From positions 482,767-546,766 of the forward strand of contig JAPDPX010000005.1 of NCBI GenBank assembly GCA_034506255.1: a stretch of 64,000 nt of DNA, in the 5' to 3' direction. The notes below the pieces were generated by a model. That model was not told where the DNA came from. It made no database searches and was given only the letters and a program-made list of their open reading frames with translations. Positions 9,535 to 20,185 of the stretch are shown here, piece after piece (position 1 is the first letter of the stretch; every line of letters begins with the position of its first letter). The stretch comes from a candidate division KSB1 bacterium (GTDB lineage Bacteria > Zhuqueibacterota > Zhuqueibacteria > Zhuqueibacterales > Zhuqueibacteraceae). Made by a program: the position numbers and the translations under genes.

Positions 9535-10893
9535 ATGAAGACCATTTATGCGGTGTCTTTCCTCATCGGTGCGTTCTGGCTTGGGTTGGTGGCTGTGAAT
9601 ACCGGCCTGTTGGCAGCAAATGGCAACCCGTCTCCGGCAACCGGCAGCACAACAACCCGGAACGTCTCCACTGTCCCCGACACCACAGAAGAAGAATTTG
9701 GTTTCGGCGAGATAACTTTGCCGGGGCTTAGTCTCAACTCGTTGAATATCTACGGCTATTTTGCCAGCCGCTTGGAAAAAACTTTTGGCGAGCCGAGCGC
9801 CACGGCCAACGGCATCATCAAGGAAGATGCACCGGCGGAATTCCTCTACCCCTCCTTCGATTTGCTGGTACAGCACCAGATTACGGACAAATTCAAGGCC
9901 TTCATTAACCTCAATGCCGTTGGCAGCGGCCTGGTAGATTTGCACAACTTTTGGGCGGAGTATTCCGCCAGTGCGGCCCTCAACCTCCGCATGGGCAAGG
10001 TCTACCGCAAATTCGGCCTGTACAATGAAATTCTCGATGCCGTGCCGACCTATTATGGCATCGAACCCCCGGAATTGTTCGATGCGGATCATCTCATGCT
10101 TTCGCGCACCACCGCGTTGATGCTCTACGGCAGCATTGGCCTTGCCGCCGGTAACCTCAACTACAGCATCTCAACAGACAATGGCGAGGGCGACGCCGCC
10201 AAGGGGGTGATCCCGCTGGGCTATGACTTGCACTACAAATTTGGCGGCGGAGATTACACCCTCGGGGTTTCCGGCTACGTCTCGGGTGGCGAGACCACTC
10301 CCGATGTGGCCGTTGGCGAGGGTCCGCCGCACGGCGGCGTCCTGCCGTGGATGGCAGGGGATAAATTTTCCGTGATTGGTGGCTACCTGGAGATGCATCG
10401 CGGCCCGCTCACTCTGCAAAGCGAGTATTGGCATGCCTCCCATCACGCCCGCCGCGATCCCGAGGCCGTCCTCACTGTGATCAACAATGCCAAACTCAAT
10501 GCCAATCAACTGGCGCGCTTCCTGAAAAACCCGGCTTTGGGTGCGACCGCGGAAAATGTCAACCCCCTTGCCAACTTTGGCATCAGCACTTGGTATGTGC
10601 GTGCCGGCCTTTCGCGGGAGACGAGGCTGGGCGAGTTTGCTCCTTATGTGCAGTGGGACCACTACCGCAATCCCGAGGTTATTGCCAAAAAGAAATTCGG
10701 CGGCGACAACGAAGCCGGCGTGGCCGATGACGGCGTGTTCGACAAGTCCACCGTCGGCCTGGTTTTTCGTCCCATTCCGCAAGTCGCCATCAAGCTCGAC
10801 CAGAGTTTTCACTTCTACCGGCTCGCAGGCCAGCAGGTGAACTACTGGGAGCTTCGACTCGATGTTTCCATGCTCTATGGTCAGGGCTTTTGA
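9535..10893 (+). CDS. Outer-membrane porin-like beta-barrel protein
   Basis: A GAAGGAG ribosome site precedes the ATG by about eight bases. The 452-residue product has a signal peptide (MKTIYAVSFLIGAFWLGLVA, end near residue 28) and a spacer rich in S/T/P. Alternating polar/hydrophobic strands then make up a barrel: NIYGYFASRLEKTF, NLRMGKVYRKFGLYNE, NYSISTDNGEGD, LQSEYWHASHH. The last strand ends in an aromatic residue (YGQGF), the usual signal for outer-membrane insertion. It resembles phosphate-selective or carbohydrate porins in length and layout, but the substrate cannot be read from sequence. The following gene encodes a small phosphate-binding-like protein, which hints at anion uptake. 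Confidence 0.75.
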   Translation: MKTIYAVSFLIGAFWLGLVAVNTGLLAANGNPSPATGSTTTRNVSTVPDTTEEEFGFGEITLPGLSLNSLNIYGYFASRLEKTFGEPSATANGIIKEDAPAEFLYPSFDLLVQHQITDKFKAFINLNAVGSGLVDLHNFWAEYSASAALNLRMGKVYRKFGLYNEILDAVPTYYGIEPPELFDADHLMLSRTTALMLYGSIGLAAGNLNYSISTDNGEGDAAKGVIPLGYDLHYKFGGGDYTLGVSGYVSGGETTPDVAVGEGPPHGGVLPWMAGDKFSVIGGYLEMHRGPLTLQSEYWHASHHARRDPEAVLTVINNAKLNANQLARFLKNPALGATAENVNPLANFGISTWYVRAGLSRETRLGEFAPYVQWDHYRNPEVIAKKKFGGDNEAGVADDGVFDKSTVGLVFRPIPQVAIKLDQSFHFYRLAGQQVNYWELRLDVSMLYGQGF

Positions 10894-10964
10894 GTCGTGA
10901 TAATTGATGGCTGCGACATGCCGCCGCGCGTGTCGCAACAACTTTCTTACCGCGTGGAGAACAA

Positions 10965-11441
10965 ATGATCAAGCAGCGACTTGCCGTCCCCGCCAACCAT
11001 TGCTGGACTCTGATCGGGCTTTTGGTCCTGCTGGGCACATGGCAACCGGGGCAGGCACAAATCAGCATCGTGGTGGCCCGCTCCGCCGCGCTGGATTCCA
11101 ACAGCCTCAAACCAGCGGAAATCAAGGAAATTTATTCCGGCAACAAATTGAAATGGCCCAATGGCGCCAAGATTCAGGTGGTCGATCAAGCGGAAACCGA
11201 GGTTGGCAAAAAGTTCTATGAAACGCTGATGGGCAGATCCTTCAACCAGGTGCGCCAGCAGTGGAACAAGCTCATGCTCTCCGGACAGGCTTCCGCACCG
11301 CTGCAATGCCCCTCGGACAAAGCGGTCAAAAAAGTGATCGCCAGCCGGCCATACGCCATCGGTTATATTCTCACCAGCTCGCTGGATAACACGGTGAAGG
11401 AGATTTTGCGCCTGCCCCTGAAACCGGCAGAGGAGAAGTGA
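10965..11441 (+). CDS. Small periplasmic PstS-like substrate-binding protein
   Basis: The ATG has GGAG six bases upstream and gives a 158-residue protein with a signal peptide ending near AQ (TWQPGQAQ). The mature part begins ISIVVARSAALDSNSLKPAEIKEIYSG, the pattern of the PBP-like domain in short phosphate ABC-transporter-type binding proteins. The SGNKLKWPNG, GRSFNQVRQQW and RPYAIGYI elements also occur in that family. At 158 residues it holds about one lobe rather than the full two-lobed PstS. It is 71 bases downstream of the porin. No ABC permease or ATPase lies nearby, so it may work with the porin and TPR protein, or may sense rather than transport. Confidence 0.75.
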   Translation: MIKQRLAVPANHCWTLIGLLVLLGTWQPGQAQISIVVARSAALDSNSLKPAEIKEIYSGNKLKWPNGAKIQVVDQAETEVGKKFYETLMGRSFNQVRQQWNKLMLSGQASAPLQCPSDKAVKKVIASRPYAIGYILTSSLDNTVKEILRLPLKPAEEK

Positions 11442-12067
11442 GCCGCATCCGCGATGCGGTTCTTCTCTGAATATATCGCAGCGCAGGCTTCCCGCCTGTC
11501 TGGCAGGCAAGAGGTCTGTGCTACATTTATCGTGAGGGCGATCGCACAGCTTTTTAGAATCCAGATTTTCACAGGTCCCGGCTGAGTTGCTGGCAAATTT
11601 TTACCCGCGGTATTTTTGACGCCCCACGCAATGGGCGGATGGGCATCGCGATCACATCTGTGGTTATCGCGGAGAAGCTCCGCTTTAGTGCAGAAAGCAG
11701 GTGCCGGATCCGCCACCGCGTGTCATCCGGCGACAATCAAGTGAACGCCACGGCGCGCCGTCCAAACCCCACAGAAAAATTCGGGTACGATGCCAAATCC
11801 TCTGCAAGATTCGCCGGGACGAGATGTTGCGTGCCCCTGCTGAGAATCATGGTCACGGTGCAACAATCCCGCCTCTGCTGAAGTCTGCGCAGCCATCACT
11901 CGAGCCCCCACGCCCGCGGTCTTGCCACACCGGCCCCTCAATTTGTGCCAGTCAAGCATCAGGCGTGGGAGTTCAACCGGTGCAAACTCCCGGGCACACT
12001 TCCGGCACGGACGGCCCTCCCCGCCGTGCGGTAAATCCTTTCTTTTTTCCCTCCGCCAGCGCCAGCA
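11442..12067. other. Intergenic interval with one palindromic repeat
   Basis: About 630 bases without a supportable gene. The left part (11465-11535) is a copy of the dispersed palindromic repeat. The remainder has no obvious structure. The promoter for the next operon begins at its right edge. Confidence 0.55.
11465..11535 (+). repeat. Dispersed palindromic repeat, copy b
   Basis: GCGCAGGCTTCCCGCCTG, then CAAGAGGTCTGTGCTACAT, in the same block order as the copy at 41140. Confidence 0.65.
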
Positions 12068-12096
12068 TTGACTCTCCTCGCGGGATATGTTATATT
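12068..12096 (+). promoter_or_regulatory. Sigma-70-like promoter of the mntA-hepT-ispG operon
   Basis: TTGACT (12068-12073) and TATATT (12091-12096) are separated by exactly 17 bases. Transcription would begin near 12103. This argues for the ATG at 12134 as the start of the first gene, since the longer frame would run through the promoter. Confidence 0.65.
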
Positions 12097-12133
12097 CGCC
12101 CACCAACAAATGATGGCAGGAACGAGTGAAATC

Positions 12134-12520
12134 ATGACGGCAACCCCGTTCAACCTCGAGGCGTTGCACCTGGCGCTGGCCGGCGAGCCGGCAATTGTGT
12201 TTGCCTATCTTTTCGGCTCGACCGTGAGCGGTGCAACCTCTGCTCTCAGCGATATCGATGTAGCCATCCATCCCGACCGCCGGCTGAGCCTGGACGAACG
12301 GCTTGGCATCATACAACGGTTGATAAAAAAGACCGGCTGGGAGAATCTCGATGTCACCTTTCTCGATCGCCTGGAAAATCTTTATTTGCTCAACCACATC
12401 ATTACCTCCGGCGTGCTGCTGCTGGATTGTGACCGTCATCGGCGCGAGCTGTTCGAAGTGAGGGCGCAGCACCGTCTGTTCGATTTTCAATACCAGCGCA
12501 AACTCTACCTGGGAGAGTAA
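12134..12520 (+). CDS. mntA: MNT-type nucleotidyltransferase antitoxin
   Basis: The 128-residue protein carries the minimal nucleotidyltransferase signature: Gly28-Ser29, ten residues, then Asp40-x-Asp42 (FGSTVSGATSALSDIDVAI). Proteins of this kind pair with HepT and, in the studied cases, neutralise it by adding AMP groups to a tyrosine near its active site. ATGs also exist at 12110 and 12113, but these would sit almost at the transcription start. The ATG at 12134 has AGGAACGAG upstream and was chosen. The TAA stop abuts the ATG of the hepT gene without a gap, so the two are translationally coupled. Confidence 0.9.
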   Translation: MTATPFNLEALHLALAGEPAIVFAYLFGSTVSGATSALSDIDVAIHPDRRLSLDERLGIIQRLIKKTGWENLDVTFLDRLENLYLLNHIITSGVLLLDCDRHRRELFEVRAQHRLFDFQYQRKLYLGE

Positions 12521-12927
12521 ATGAGCCTCGAGGCCATCACCAGGAAAATCGCCCGTATCCGCGAATATGCCGCCGTCCTGACCAGCCTGCAAGCGGATTG
12601 TGTGGCGCGTATGAAGCGCGACAAGATTTATCGCGGCGCCGTCTTGTACCATCTTTACATGATGGCCGATTCCTGCGTGGCGCCCGCTGAAATGGTGATC
12701 AAGTTGAAGGGCTTGCGCCGGCCGCAAAGCTACGCGGATGCCATCGATATCCCGGGAGAGGGCGGGATCCTGCCGGAAGACTTTGCCTATGACTTCGCGC
12801 GCGTGGCCGGCCTCAGGAACTTCCTGGCGCACGATTACGAGAAAATCGATTATGCCGGGGTCTGCCAGGCGATGGCACAGAAGCTGGACGATGTCAACCG
12901 TTACCTTGGATATATTGAAAGCAGCTT

Positions 12928-12931
<4 letters not shown>
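12521..12931 (+). CDS. hepT: HepT-like ribonuclease toxin (HEPN, DUF86 family)
   Basis: The 136-residue helical protein has the HEPN catalytic motif RNFLAHDY (Arg99, His104, Tyr106), matching the R-x4-H-x-Y rule of HepT toxins. The tyrosine is the residue modified by the partner nucleotidyltransferase in characterised pairs. The family acts as an RNase, in several cases on tRNA. It starts immediately after mntA. Its TGA stop overlaps the ATG of ispG (ATGA, 12928-12931), an unusual coupling of a toxin-antitoxin pair to an essential gene. Confidence 0.9.
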
Positions 12932-15015
<2,084 letters not shown>

Positions 15016-15016
15016 A

Positions 15017-16201
15017 ATGACGAGAGGCACGCAGGTGAGAGAGCACGAAGCCCCGACGGCCGGCCGGCCGCCGGAAGGGGAAGCATCTTTGCCGCCGGCG
15101 GGGCACAACCACTCTGCTGCCCGTCATCCCCATGCCGAGTTGTTCGAGTTCATTTCCACGACCGCCCTCAGCAGCTTCGATGACGAGCACTTCGACCGGC
15201 TGGCGCTGAAAATTTTTGCCCATCAAATCCGGGAGAATGCGGTTTACCGCAGGTTTTGCGAACAGCTTTCCCCGGCTGCGCTCACTCCCCGCCACTGGCA
15301 GGAAATCCCCGCCGTCACCACCAGCGCCTTCAAACAAGTGCCGCTGGCGTGTTTTCCCCCCGAACAGGCCGTCTGCATCTTTCACACCAGCGGCACGACC
15401 CAGGCACGCAGCGGCAGGCATTACTTTCGCACGCTGGAATATTACCGCACCGCGGCATTGCGCAGCTTTCAAGCCTATTGCCTGCCCGATCGGCCGCAGT
15501 TGCGCATGCTGTTCCTTGGTCCCACCGCCGAACACTTTCCCCATTCCTCGCTGGGCTACATGTTCACGGCGATTCGCGAGGAATGGGGCGCGCGCGGCAG
15601 CGCTGCGTTCATGACGCCTGCCGGCCTTGATCTGGCCGGGCTGCGTCGCGCCCTGCTGCGTGCGCAGGAGGAGCAGATGCCCGTCTTCCTGCTGGGCACG
15701 GCCTTCGCACTGGTGGAATGTCTCGAGGCGTTCGCGGCGCAGGGCTTCACACCCAGGCTGCCGCCGCACAGCCGCATTCTCGATACCGGCGGTTACAAGG
15801 GCCGCACGCGCGAGTTGCCGCGGCGGGAATTTCAGCAGCGATTGTGCGAAGTTTTCGGCGTGCCGCGCGAGTTTTTGCTGAATGAATACGGCATGACCGA
15901 GCTGAGCTCGCAATTTTATGAGAGCCGGCTGCCGGGCACGCCGTTGCAGGATGCCAACTCCGACGTCAAGTTCATGCCGCCGTGGGTGCGGGTGCTGGCG
16001 GTTGATCCGGAAAACCTGCGGCCGCTGCCGCCGGGCGAAACCGGCCTGCTGCGCATTTTCGACTTGGCGAATATCGATTCGGTGATGGCGATTCAAACCG
16101 AAGACGTGGGCCGCGCCTGGCAGGATCGCATCGAACTGGAGGGCCGGGCGAGCGCGGCGGAATTGCGCGGCTGTTCGCTGTTAACGGAAAGAATCGGTTG
16201 A
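15017..16201 (+). CDS. LuxE-like acyl-protein synthetase
   Basis: The 394-residue protein belongs to the LuxE/acyl-protein synthetase family of adenylate-forming enzymes. The P-loop-like FHTSGTT is at residues 122-128 and the late motif NEYGMTELSSQFYE near 290. In luminous bacteria LuxE activates a fatty acid as acyl-AMP and passes it to the reductase LuxC. A LuxC homologue lies 534 bases downstream, so the same chemistry (fatty acid to acyl group to aldehyde) is likely, though no luciferase is present. The start at 15017 lies just after the ispG stop at 15013-15015; an in-frame upstream start lies inside ispG and is less likely. The first 40 residues look disordered. Confidence 0.85.
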   Translation: MTRGTQVREHEAPTAGRPPEGEASLPPAGHNHSAARHPHAELFEFISTTALSSFDDEHFDRLALKIFAHQIRENAVYRRFCEQLSPAALTPRHWQEIPAVTTSAFKQVPLACFPPEQAVCIFHTSGTTQARSGRHYFRTLEYYRTAALRSFQAYCLPDRPQLRMLFLGPTAEHFPHSSLGYMFTAIREEWGARGSAAFMTPAGLDLAGLRRALLRAQEEQMPVFLLGTAFALVECLEAFAAQGFTPRLPPHSRILDTGGYKGRTRELPRREFQQRLCEVFGVPREFLLNEYGMTELSSQFYESRLPGTPLQDANSDVKFMPPWVRVLAVDPENLRPLPPGETGLLRIFDLANIDSVMAIQTEDVGRAWQDRIELEGRASAAELRGCSLLTERIG

Positions 16202-16735
16202 AAGTGCCGGCGCAACTTGCGCCGTGGCTGAGAACTGGAAAACCCGGCAAAAAGCGTGGTGGAAAAAGATGACGGCCGGGAGAGCTCATCATTGGCGCCG
16301 TCATTGCAATGACGCAGGGCAGGGAGGATGAGAGTGGGTTTGTAATGACACGTATCCTGTCCATCAAAAAAATCTTGCCGCTGCGAATGCTTTCAAGATT
16401 CCAAGTCGTCAAGCTCGAGTTTGCGGCCGGCGGCGGCTTGCAAGGCCGGTAAGGCATCCACATGCGGCTGGCAGGCGGGAATAAGTGTCGGGCGGCAGGC
16501 TGGGTGTCGCGAGCAGAGCTGATGAGTGTCCTTCCCTCATCTGCAGGGCGCGGCAAAAACAGCTCCCGCGGAGTGAGATCCGGTCGCCCCGAGAGGTTGG
16601 AAGGGTTGAACAGCTCCCGTGCTGCAAACAAGGCGCTCCGAGCGGGATCCGCCGTCCATGATACAGCTTCGCAATCCAGCTCAATAAACAATCCTGAACG
16701 GGAGTGCAAACGCCAGGCGAGTTTGCAACTGTGCC
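16202..16735. other. Intergenic interval between luxE-like and luxC-like genes
   Basis: It carries a small hairpin (ATGACGGC at 16269-16276 with GCCGTCAT at 16297-16304). A diverged copy of the AACAGCTCC...GGAGCG repeat type seen at 63.3-63.7 kb occupies about 16500-16700. No gene was found. Confidence 0.5.
16500..16700. repeat. Diverged copy of the 63-kb type repeat
   Basis: CCCTCATCTGCAGGGCGCGG, AAAACAGCTCCCGCGGAG and GTGCTGCAAACAAGGCG correspond in order to blocks inside 63285-63731, with many substitutions. Confidence 0.45.
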
Positions 16736-18070
16736 ATGCATTCGGAAAACACTGCATTGCCACTGCCACCGTTTTTTGTGCCAGCCACCCTGGCTGCCCT
16801 GGACAATTTCCAGCAACCTTCGCCCGCTGGTTTGGCAGCCCTGGTGGCAGCCTTGCGGCGACCCGCGATTGGCTTCGGCCCCGACGCCAGCTCCTGGCAG
16901 CGTCGCGCTCTCAGCGCCTGGCACGCCGTTGCCCGCGCCTGGGAGAATTGGCGTTTCCCCGATGCGGAAAAAGTGTTGGATCAGCTCGAAAACGCAACCC
17001 GCATGAGTCGCACGGTGTTGCGCGAGAGTATTGCCAATCATTTCCGCGTGCTGGTGGAGAGTGATATGCAGGACTGGCTGGCAGAGATGGGCACGGCACG
17101 TGCCAGCCTCGCGCCAAACCAAACGCTGCCCGAGCTGGCATTCATCATCGCTGCCGGCAACATTCCCGGGGTCGCCATTCAACCTCTGGTGCAGCTTTCT
17201 TTGCTCGGCATCCCCACGCTGGTCAAAAGTGCCAGCGAAGAACCGTACCTGTTGCCGGCGCTGCTCGCCACCCTGGCACAACAGGATGCAGAAATTGCCG
17301 GCCTGCTGGCCGCGCTGAGCTGGCCGCGCAGCCAGCAGGCCCTCACGCAAGCAGTGCTGGGTGCCGGTCCTGCAGTGATTGCTTTTGGTGATGATGCGAC
17401 CGTGGCACAACTGCGCCACGCGGCGCCGCCGCAGTACGTGCCACTGGGCGATCGTTTCAGCGCGGTGCTGCTGGAAACCTCCGCCGCCCGGCCTGAAATT
17501 TTGCGACGGCTGGCCCATGATTATATCATGTTCGATGGCAAAGGTTGTCTTGCACCGCAGGTGGTGCTGGTGATTGCCGACACCTGGGCTGAGGTGGCGA
17601 ATCTCGCACTGCACTTTGCCGGCATTCTGGCGGAGGAAACCCGGCGCTGGCCGGCGGGCAACTGGTCATTGGCGGAGAAGGCGCTGATCCAGCAGTGGCG
17701 TGGTGAATGGCGGGCGCAGCGCGCGGCAGGCGGAAATATCGTGCTCTACGAACCGCCGGACACCTCGTGGACAGTGGTGGCGGCCGAGGATTGCGATCTC
17801 TCGCAGCGGGTGGCGTTCCGTGTCGTGCGGTTGTGCCGGGTGGGCAGCCTGCAGCAGGCGATGCAGGTGGTGCACAACCATCGCCACAAACTGCAAGCGC
17901 TGGCGGTGGCACTTGCGGAAGAACAGGAGCTGGCACGCTTCACGGATGATCTCGCGGAGGACGACGAGCTGACCGGCCGGCTGATTTGCGCGCCCGGCTA
18001 CCTGCAGTGTCCGCCTTTCGCCTGGCTGGATGTCAATCATGCCTGGTTGCGGCTGCTGCGCGGGTTGTGA
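16736..18070 (+). CDS. LuxC-like acyl-CoA reductase
   Basis: The 444-residue protein matches the LuxC family of fatty acyl reductases, which reduce an acyl-enzyme thioester to aldehyde with NADPH. LPELAFIIAAGNIPGVAIQPLV (about residues 136-157, shown here in part) marks the cofactor-binding start. The nucleophile is Cys271 in the FDGKGCLAPQ motif. A LuxE homologue lies upstream and a membrane transporter downstream. Without luxAB the aldehyde must serve another purpose, such as lipid remodelling or hydrocarbon and wax precursors; this is inference. The start used is the first ATG; the long upstream gap means that transcription may be separate from ispG. Confidence 0.87.
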   Translation: MHSENTALPLPPFFVPATLAALDNFQQPSPAGLAALVAALRRPAIGFGPDASSWQRRALSAWHAVARAWENWRFPDAEKVLDQLENATRMSRTVLRESIANHFRVLVESDMQDWLAEMGTARASLAPNQTLPELAFIIAAGNIPGVAIQPLVQLSLLGIPTLVKSASEEPYLLPALLATLAQQDAEIAGLLAALSWPRSQQALTQAVLGAGPAVIAFGDDATVAQLRHAAPPQYVPLGDRFSAVLLETSAARPEILRRLAHDYIMFDGKGCLAPQVVLVIADTWAEVANLALHFAGILAEETRRWPAGNWSLAEKALIQQWRGEWRAQRAAGGNIVLYEPPDTSWTVVAAEDCDLSQRVAFRVVRLCRVGSLQQAMQVVHNHRHKLQALAVALAEEQELARFTDDLAEDDELTGRLICAPGYLQCPPFAWLDVNHAWLRLLRGL

Positions 18071-18202
18071 GGGCCTCCCGCCTGCGACCGGGCAAACTTT
18101 GCGTCAGCAGCCTGCTTTTCGCTTGCATTCACTGGCACCCGGCCCTATCTTGGCGCGTGTTTCAGAGCTGGGCACGCGAATGTTACAAACGGAATCTCAG
18201 AG

Positions 18203-19495
18203 ATGTTGGTCACGGGCACCCACACCACCGCGGAGGAGCGCAAGCTGCTGTACCGCAAGCTGAAGGCCGAGAGGTTCAGCCGTTATTTCCTGCTGATCGT
18301 TCTGCTCGGCAGCATGCTGATGTTTTACAACATCGTCAAGCTTTTCCTGGTGCCGGTGCTGCTTGCCGCGGTGTTTTCGACGCTGTTCTATCCTTTTTAT
18401 GAGCGGTTGCGCTGCCTCTTCCGAGGCAATGCCAGCCTCAGCTCCTTCGCCTGCTGCGCCATTCTCTTGCTGGGGCTGCTCATCCCGGTTTACATCCTGG
18501 CGGCGATGGTGGCGCAGGAGGCGATCGCCTTCTTCCAGGTCGCGCAGTTGGAGATTCAAAAGATCATCGCGCAGGGTGAGACCAGCTTCTTCGCCAGGAT
18601 TTTGGACTCGCCCCTGGCGAAATTCCTGAATCTCGAGGAGCTCGACTGGCATGCCTACCTGCAGGAGAGTGCCAGGACGCTCGGCGCCTGGCTGGCCACG
18701 TTTATCAATGAGACTTCGCAGGGCACCATCGCCCTCATTACCAACCTGTTCGTGATGTTGTTCACCATGTACTACTTCTTCAAGGATGGTGAGCGGCTGG
18801 TGCAGCGGTTGAAATATCTCAGCCCGCTGGACGATGTTTATGAAGAAGCGTTGATCCTGCGCTTTGCCTCGGTGGCACGCGCCACGGTGAAAGGCACGCT
18901 GCTGATCGGCTTGATCCAGGGTTCGCTCGGCGGCCTGACGTTGTGGTTGTTCGACATCAGCTCGCCGATTTTGTGGGGGGTGATCATGGTGGTGCTCTCG
19001 ATTCTGCCGTCGGTGGGCGCCTGGCTGGTGATGCTGCCGATCGCAGTGGTTCAGATCGCCACTGGCAGCGTTTGGCAGGGGCTGGTGATCGCCTTCATGG
19101 GCATGGTGGTGATCGGCAACGTCGACAATCTCATGCGGCCGCGGCTGGTGGGCCGGGACGCCGGCATGCACGATTTGATGATCTTCTTCTCGACACTGGG
19201 CGGCATCAGCGTGTTCGGCGTGATGGGCTTCATCGTCGGCCCGGTGATCGCAGTTTTCTTTCTGACCATTCTCGACATTTACAGCGTCGAATTCAAATCC
19301 CACCTCGAGCTGTCGCGCGAGAGCGGCGCGATCGAAGGGCTGCCCGCGCGCAAGCCGGCGGCACGCAAAGCCGCTGTCGTGCCGGAGCCACCCGCTGTTG
19401 ACAGCCCGCCGGATAAACCGGCCAACCCGCCCAGAGCCCAGGAGCCCCCACCGAGCCCGGCGGTCACGGAGAAGGCGGCAGCGGCAGGGGATTGA
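18203..19495 (+). CDS. AI-2E family membrane transporter (PerM/TqsA-like)
   Basis: The 430-residue protein has the family layout. Paired N-terminal helices (YFLLIVLLGSMLMFYNIVKLF) and two more come first, then a long hydrophilic segment (about 115-190) and four to five C-terminal helices ending in GGISVFGVMGFIVGPVIAVF. The signature DNLMRPRLVGRDAGMHDLMI lies near residue 310. Members export small molecules such as autoinducer-2 or exchange ions. The last 60 residues are rich in proline and alanine and look disordered. It starts 132 bases after the luxC-like gene. The ATG was chosen because the first helix follows it at the usual distance; the ribosome site is weak. Confidence 0.88.
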   Translation: MLVTGTHTTAEERKLLYRKLKAERFSRYFLLIVLLGSMLMFYNIVKLFLVPVLLAAVFSTLFYPFYERLRCLFRGNASLSSFACCAILLLGLLIPVYILAAMVAQEAIAFFQVAQLEIQKIIAQGETSFFARILDSPLAKFLNLEELDWHAYLQESARTLGAWLATFINETSQGTIALITNLFVMLFTMYYFFKDGERLVQRLKYLSPLDDVYEEALILRFASVARATVKGTLLIGLIQGSLGGLTLWLFDISSPILWGVIMVVLSILPSVGAWLVMLPIAVVQIATGSVWQGLVIAFMGMVVIGNVDNLMRPRLVGRDAGMHDLMIFFSTLGGISVFGVMGFIVGPVIAVFFLTILDIYSVEFKSHLELSRESGAIEGLPARKPAARKAAVVPEPPAVDSPPDKPANPPRAQEPPPSPAVTEKAAAAGD

Positions 19496-20185
19496 ATTTG
19501 TGTCCGTCCGAAACTATCGACCTTTTTTGACGAAGTGTTTCTGCAACGGCTGCCGTTGCTTCAAATACCCAGGATTTTTACCGGGACCAGGTGTTTTGGA
19601 CCCCCCGCCTCATCCGGGGGCGTATGTGCTCGGATAGGCACTATTTGGTCGCAGCACAGGTTCTGACTCAGCGCCGAAATTTTGCAGGCTCATTGTTTGT
19701 CACGAGTCGCTGGCAAGTCAATGCTGCAGAAGACTTTTCATCTGCGGAGAGTAGGAGAGGTCCATACTCTATTTAAAAACTTGAGCTTGCCATAAAACAC
19801 TGGCGGTTAGTCATGATTTAATTAGAGAATAAATTCGTTGTTCCCGCCTGAGAATCTGTTCCCCCCACCCTACTTGGCAATCCCGATTAAAAAAATTAGC
19901 AAAACTAGGCCTCTGGAAAAGCTTTAGATACAAACGATGAAACTTTTGATCACCAACTAATCCATTGCTTCTCAGCAAGAGTCGTATTATATTGCGCCAC
20001 GCAAAAAACTGGGGGTTGGGGCGGATGGATGGTTCTCTCATCAACGTCTTGGAAAACAATAAGCACACCCTTTGACCTGCATTTGAAACTTTGCCCCTAC
20101 TGCTGCGTTTGGGAGACCGAGTCGCGTTGTTATCAGATGAGAGTCCCAAGGATCATCTAAAAGTTCGCCGGTGACGGAGACCACT
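19496..20185. other. Intergenic interval, partly AT-rich
   Basis: The left part holds a hairpin repeat (19538-19621). From about 19740 to 20150 the DNA is clearly more AT-rich than the surroundings. It has a minus-strand frame of 112 codons (19811-20149) that I do not recognise and do not accept as a gene. The change in base use suggests inserted DNA next to the C39-like peptidase. Confidence 0.5.
19538..19621 (+). repeat. TGCAACGG hairpin repeat, copy 2
   Basis: CTGCAACGGCTGCCGTTGCT, then TCAAATACCCAGGATTTTTA and a CCCCCCGCCTCATCCGGGGG palindrome. Same order of blocks as 6391-6475. Confidence 0.6.

Noticed and set aside
16269..16304. Terminator after the LuxE-like gene
   Set aside because: The 8-bp hairpin has no T-run and a 20-base loop. 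It is mentioned in the interval entry but not called.
19811..20149. 112-codon minus-strand frame in AT-rich DNA
   Set aside because: It lies in a patch with different base use and has no signal, ribosome site or homology that I recognise. It is noted in the interval entry only.
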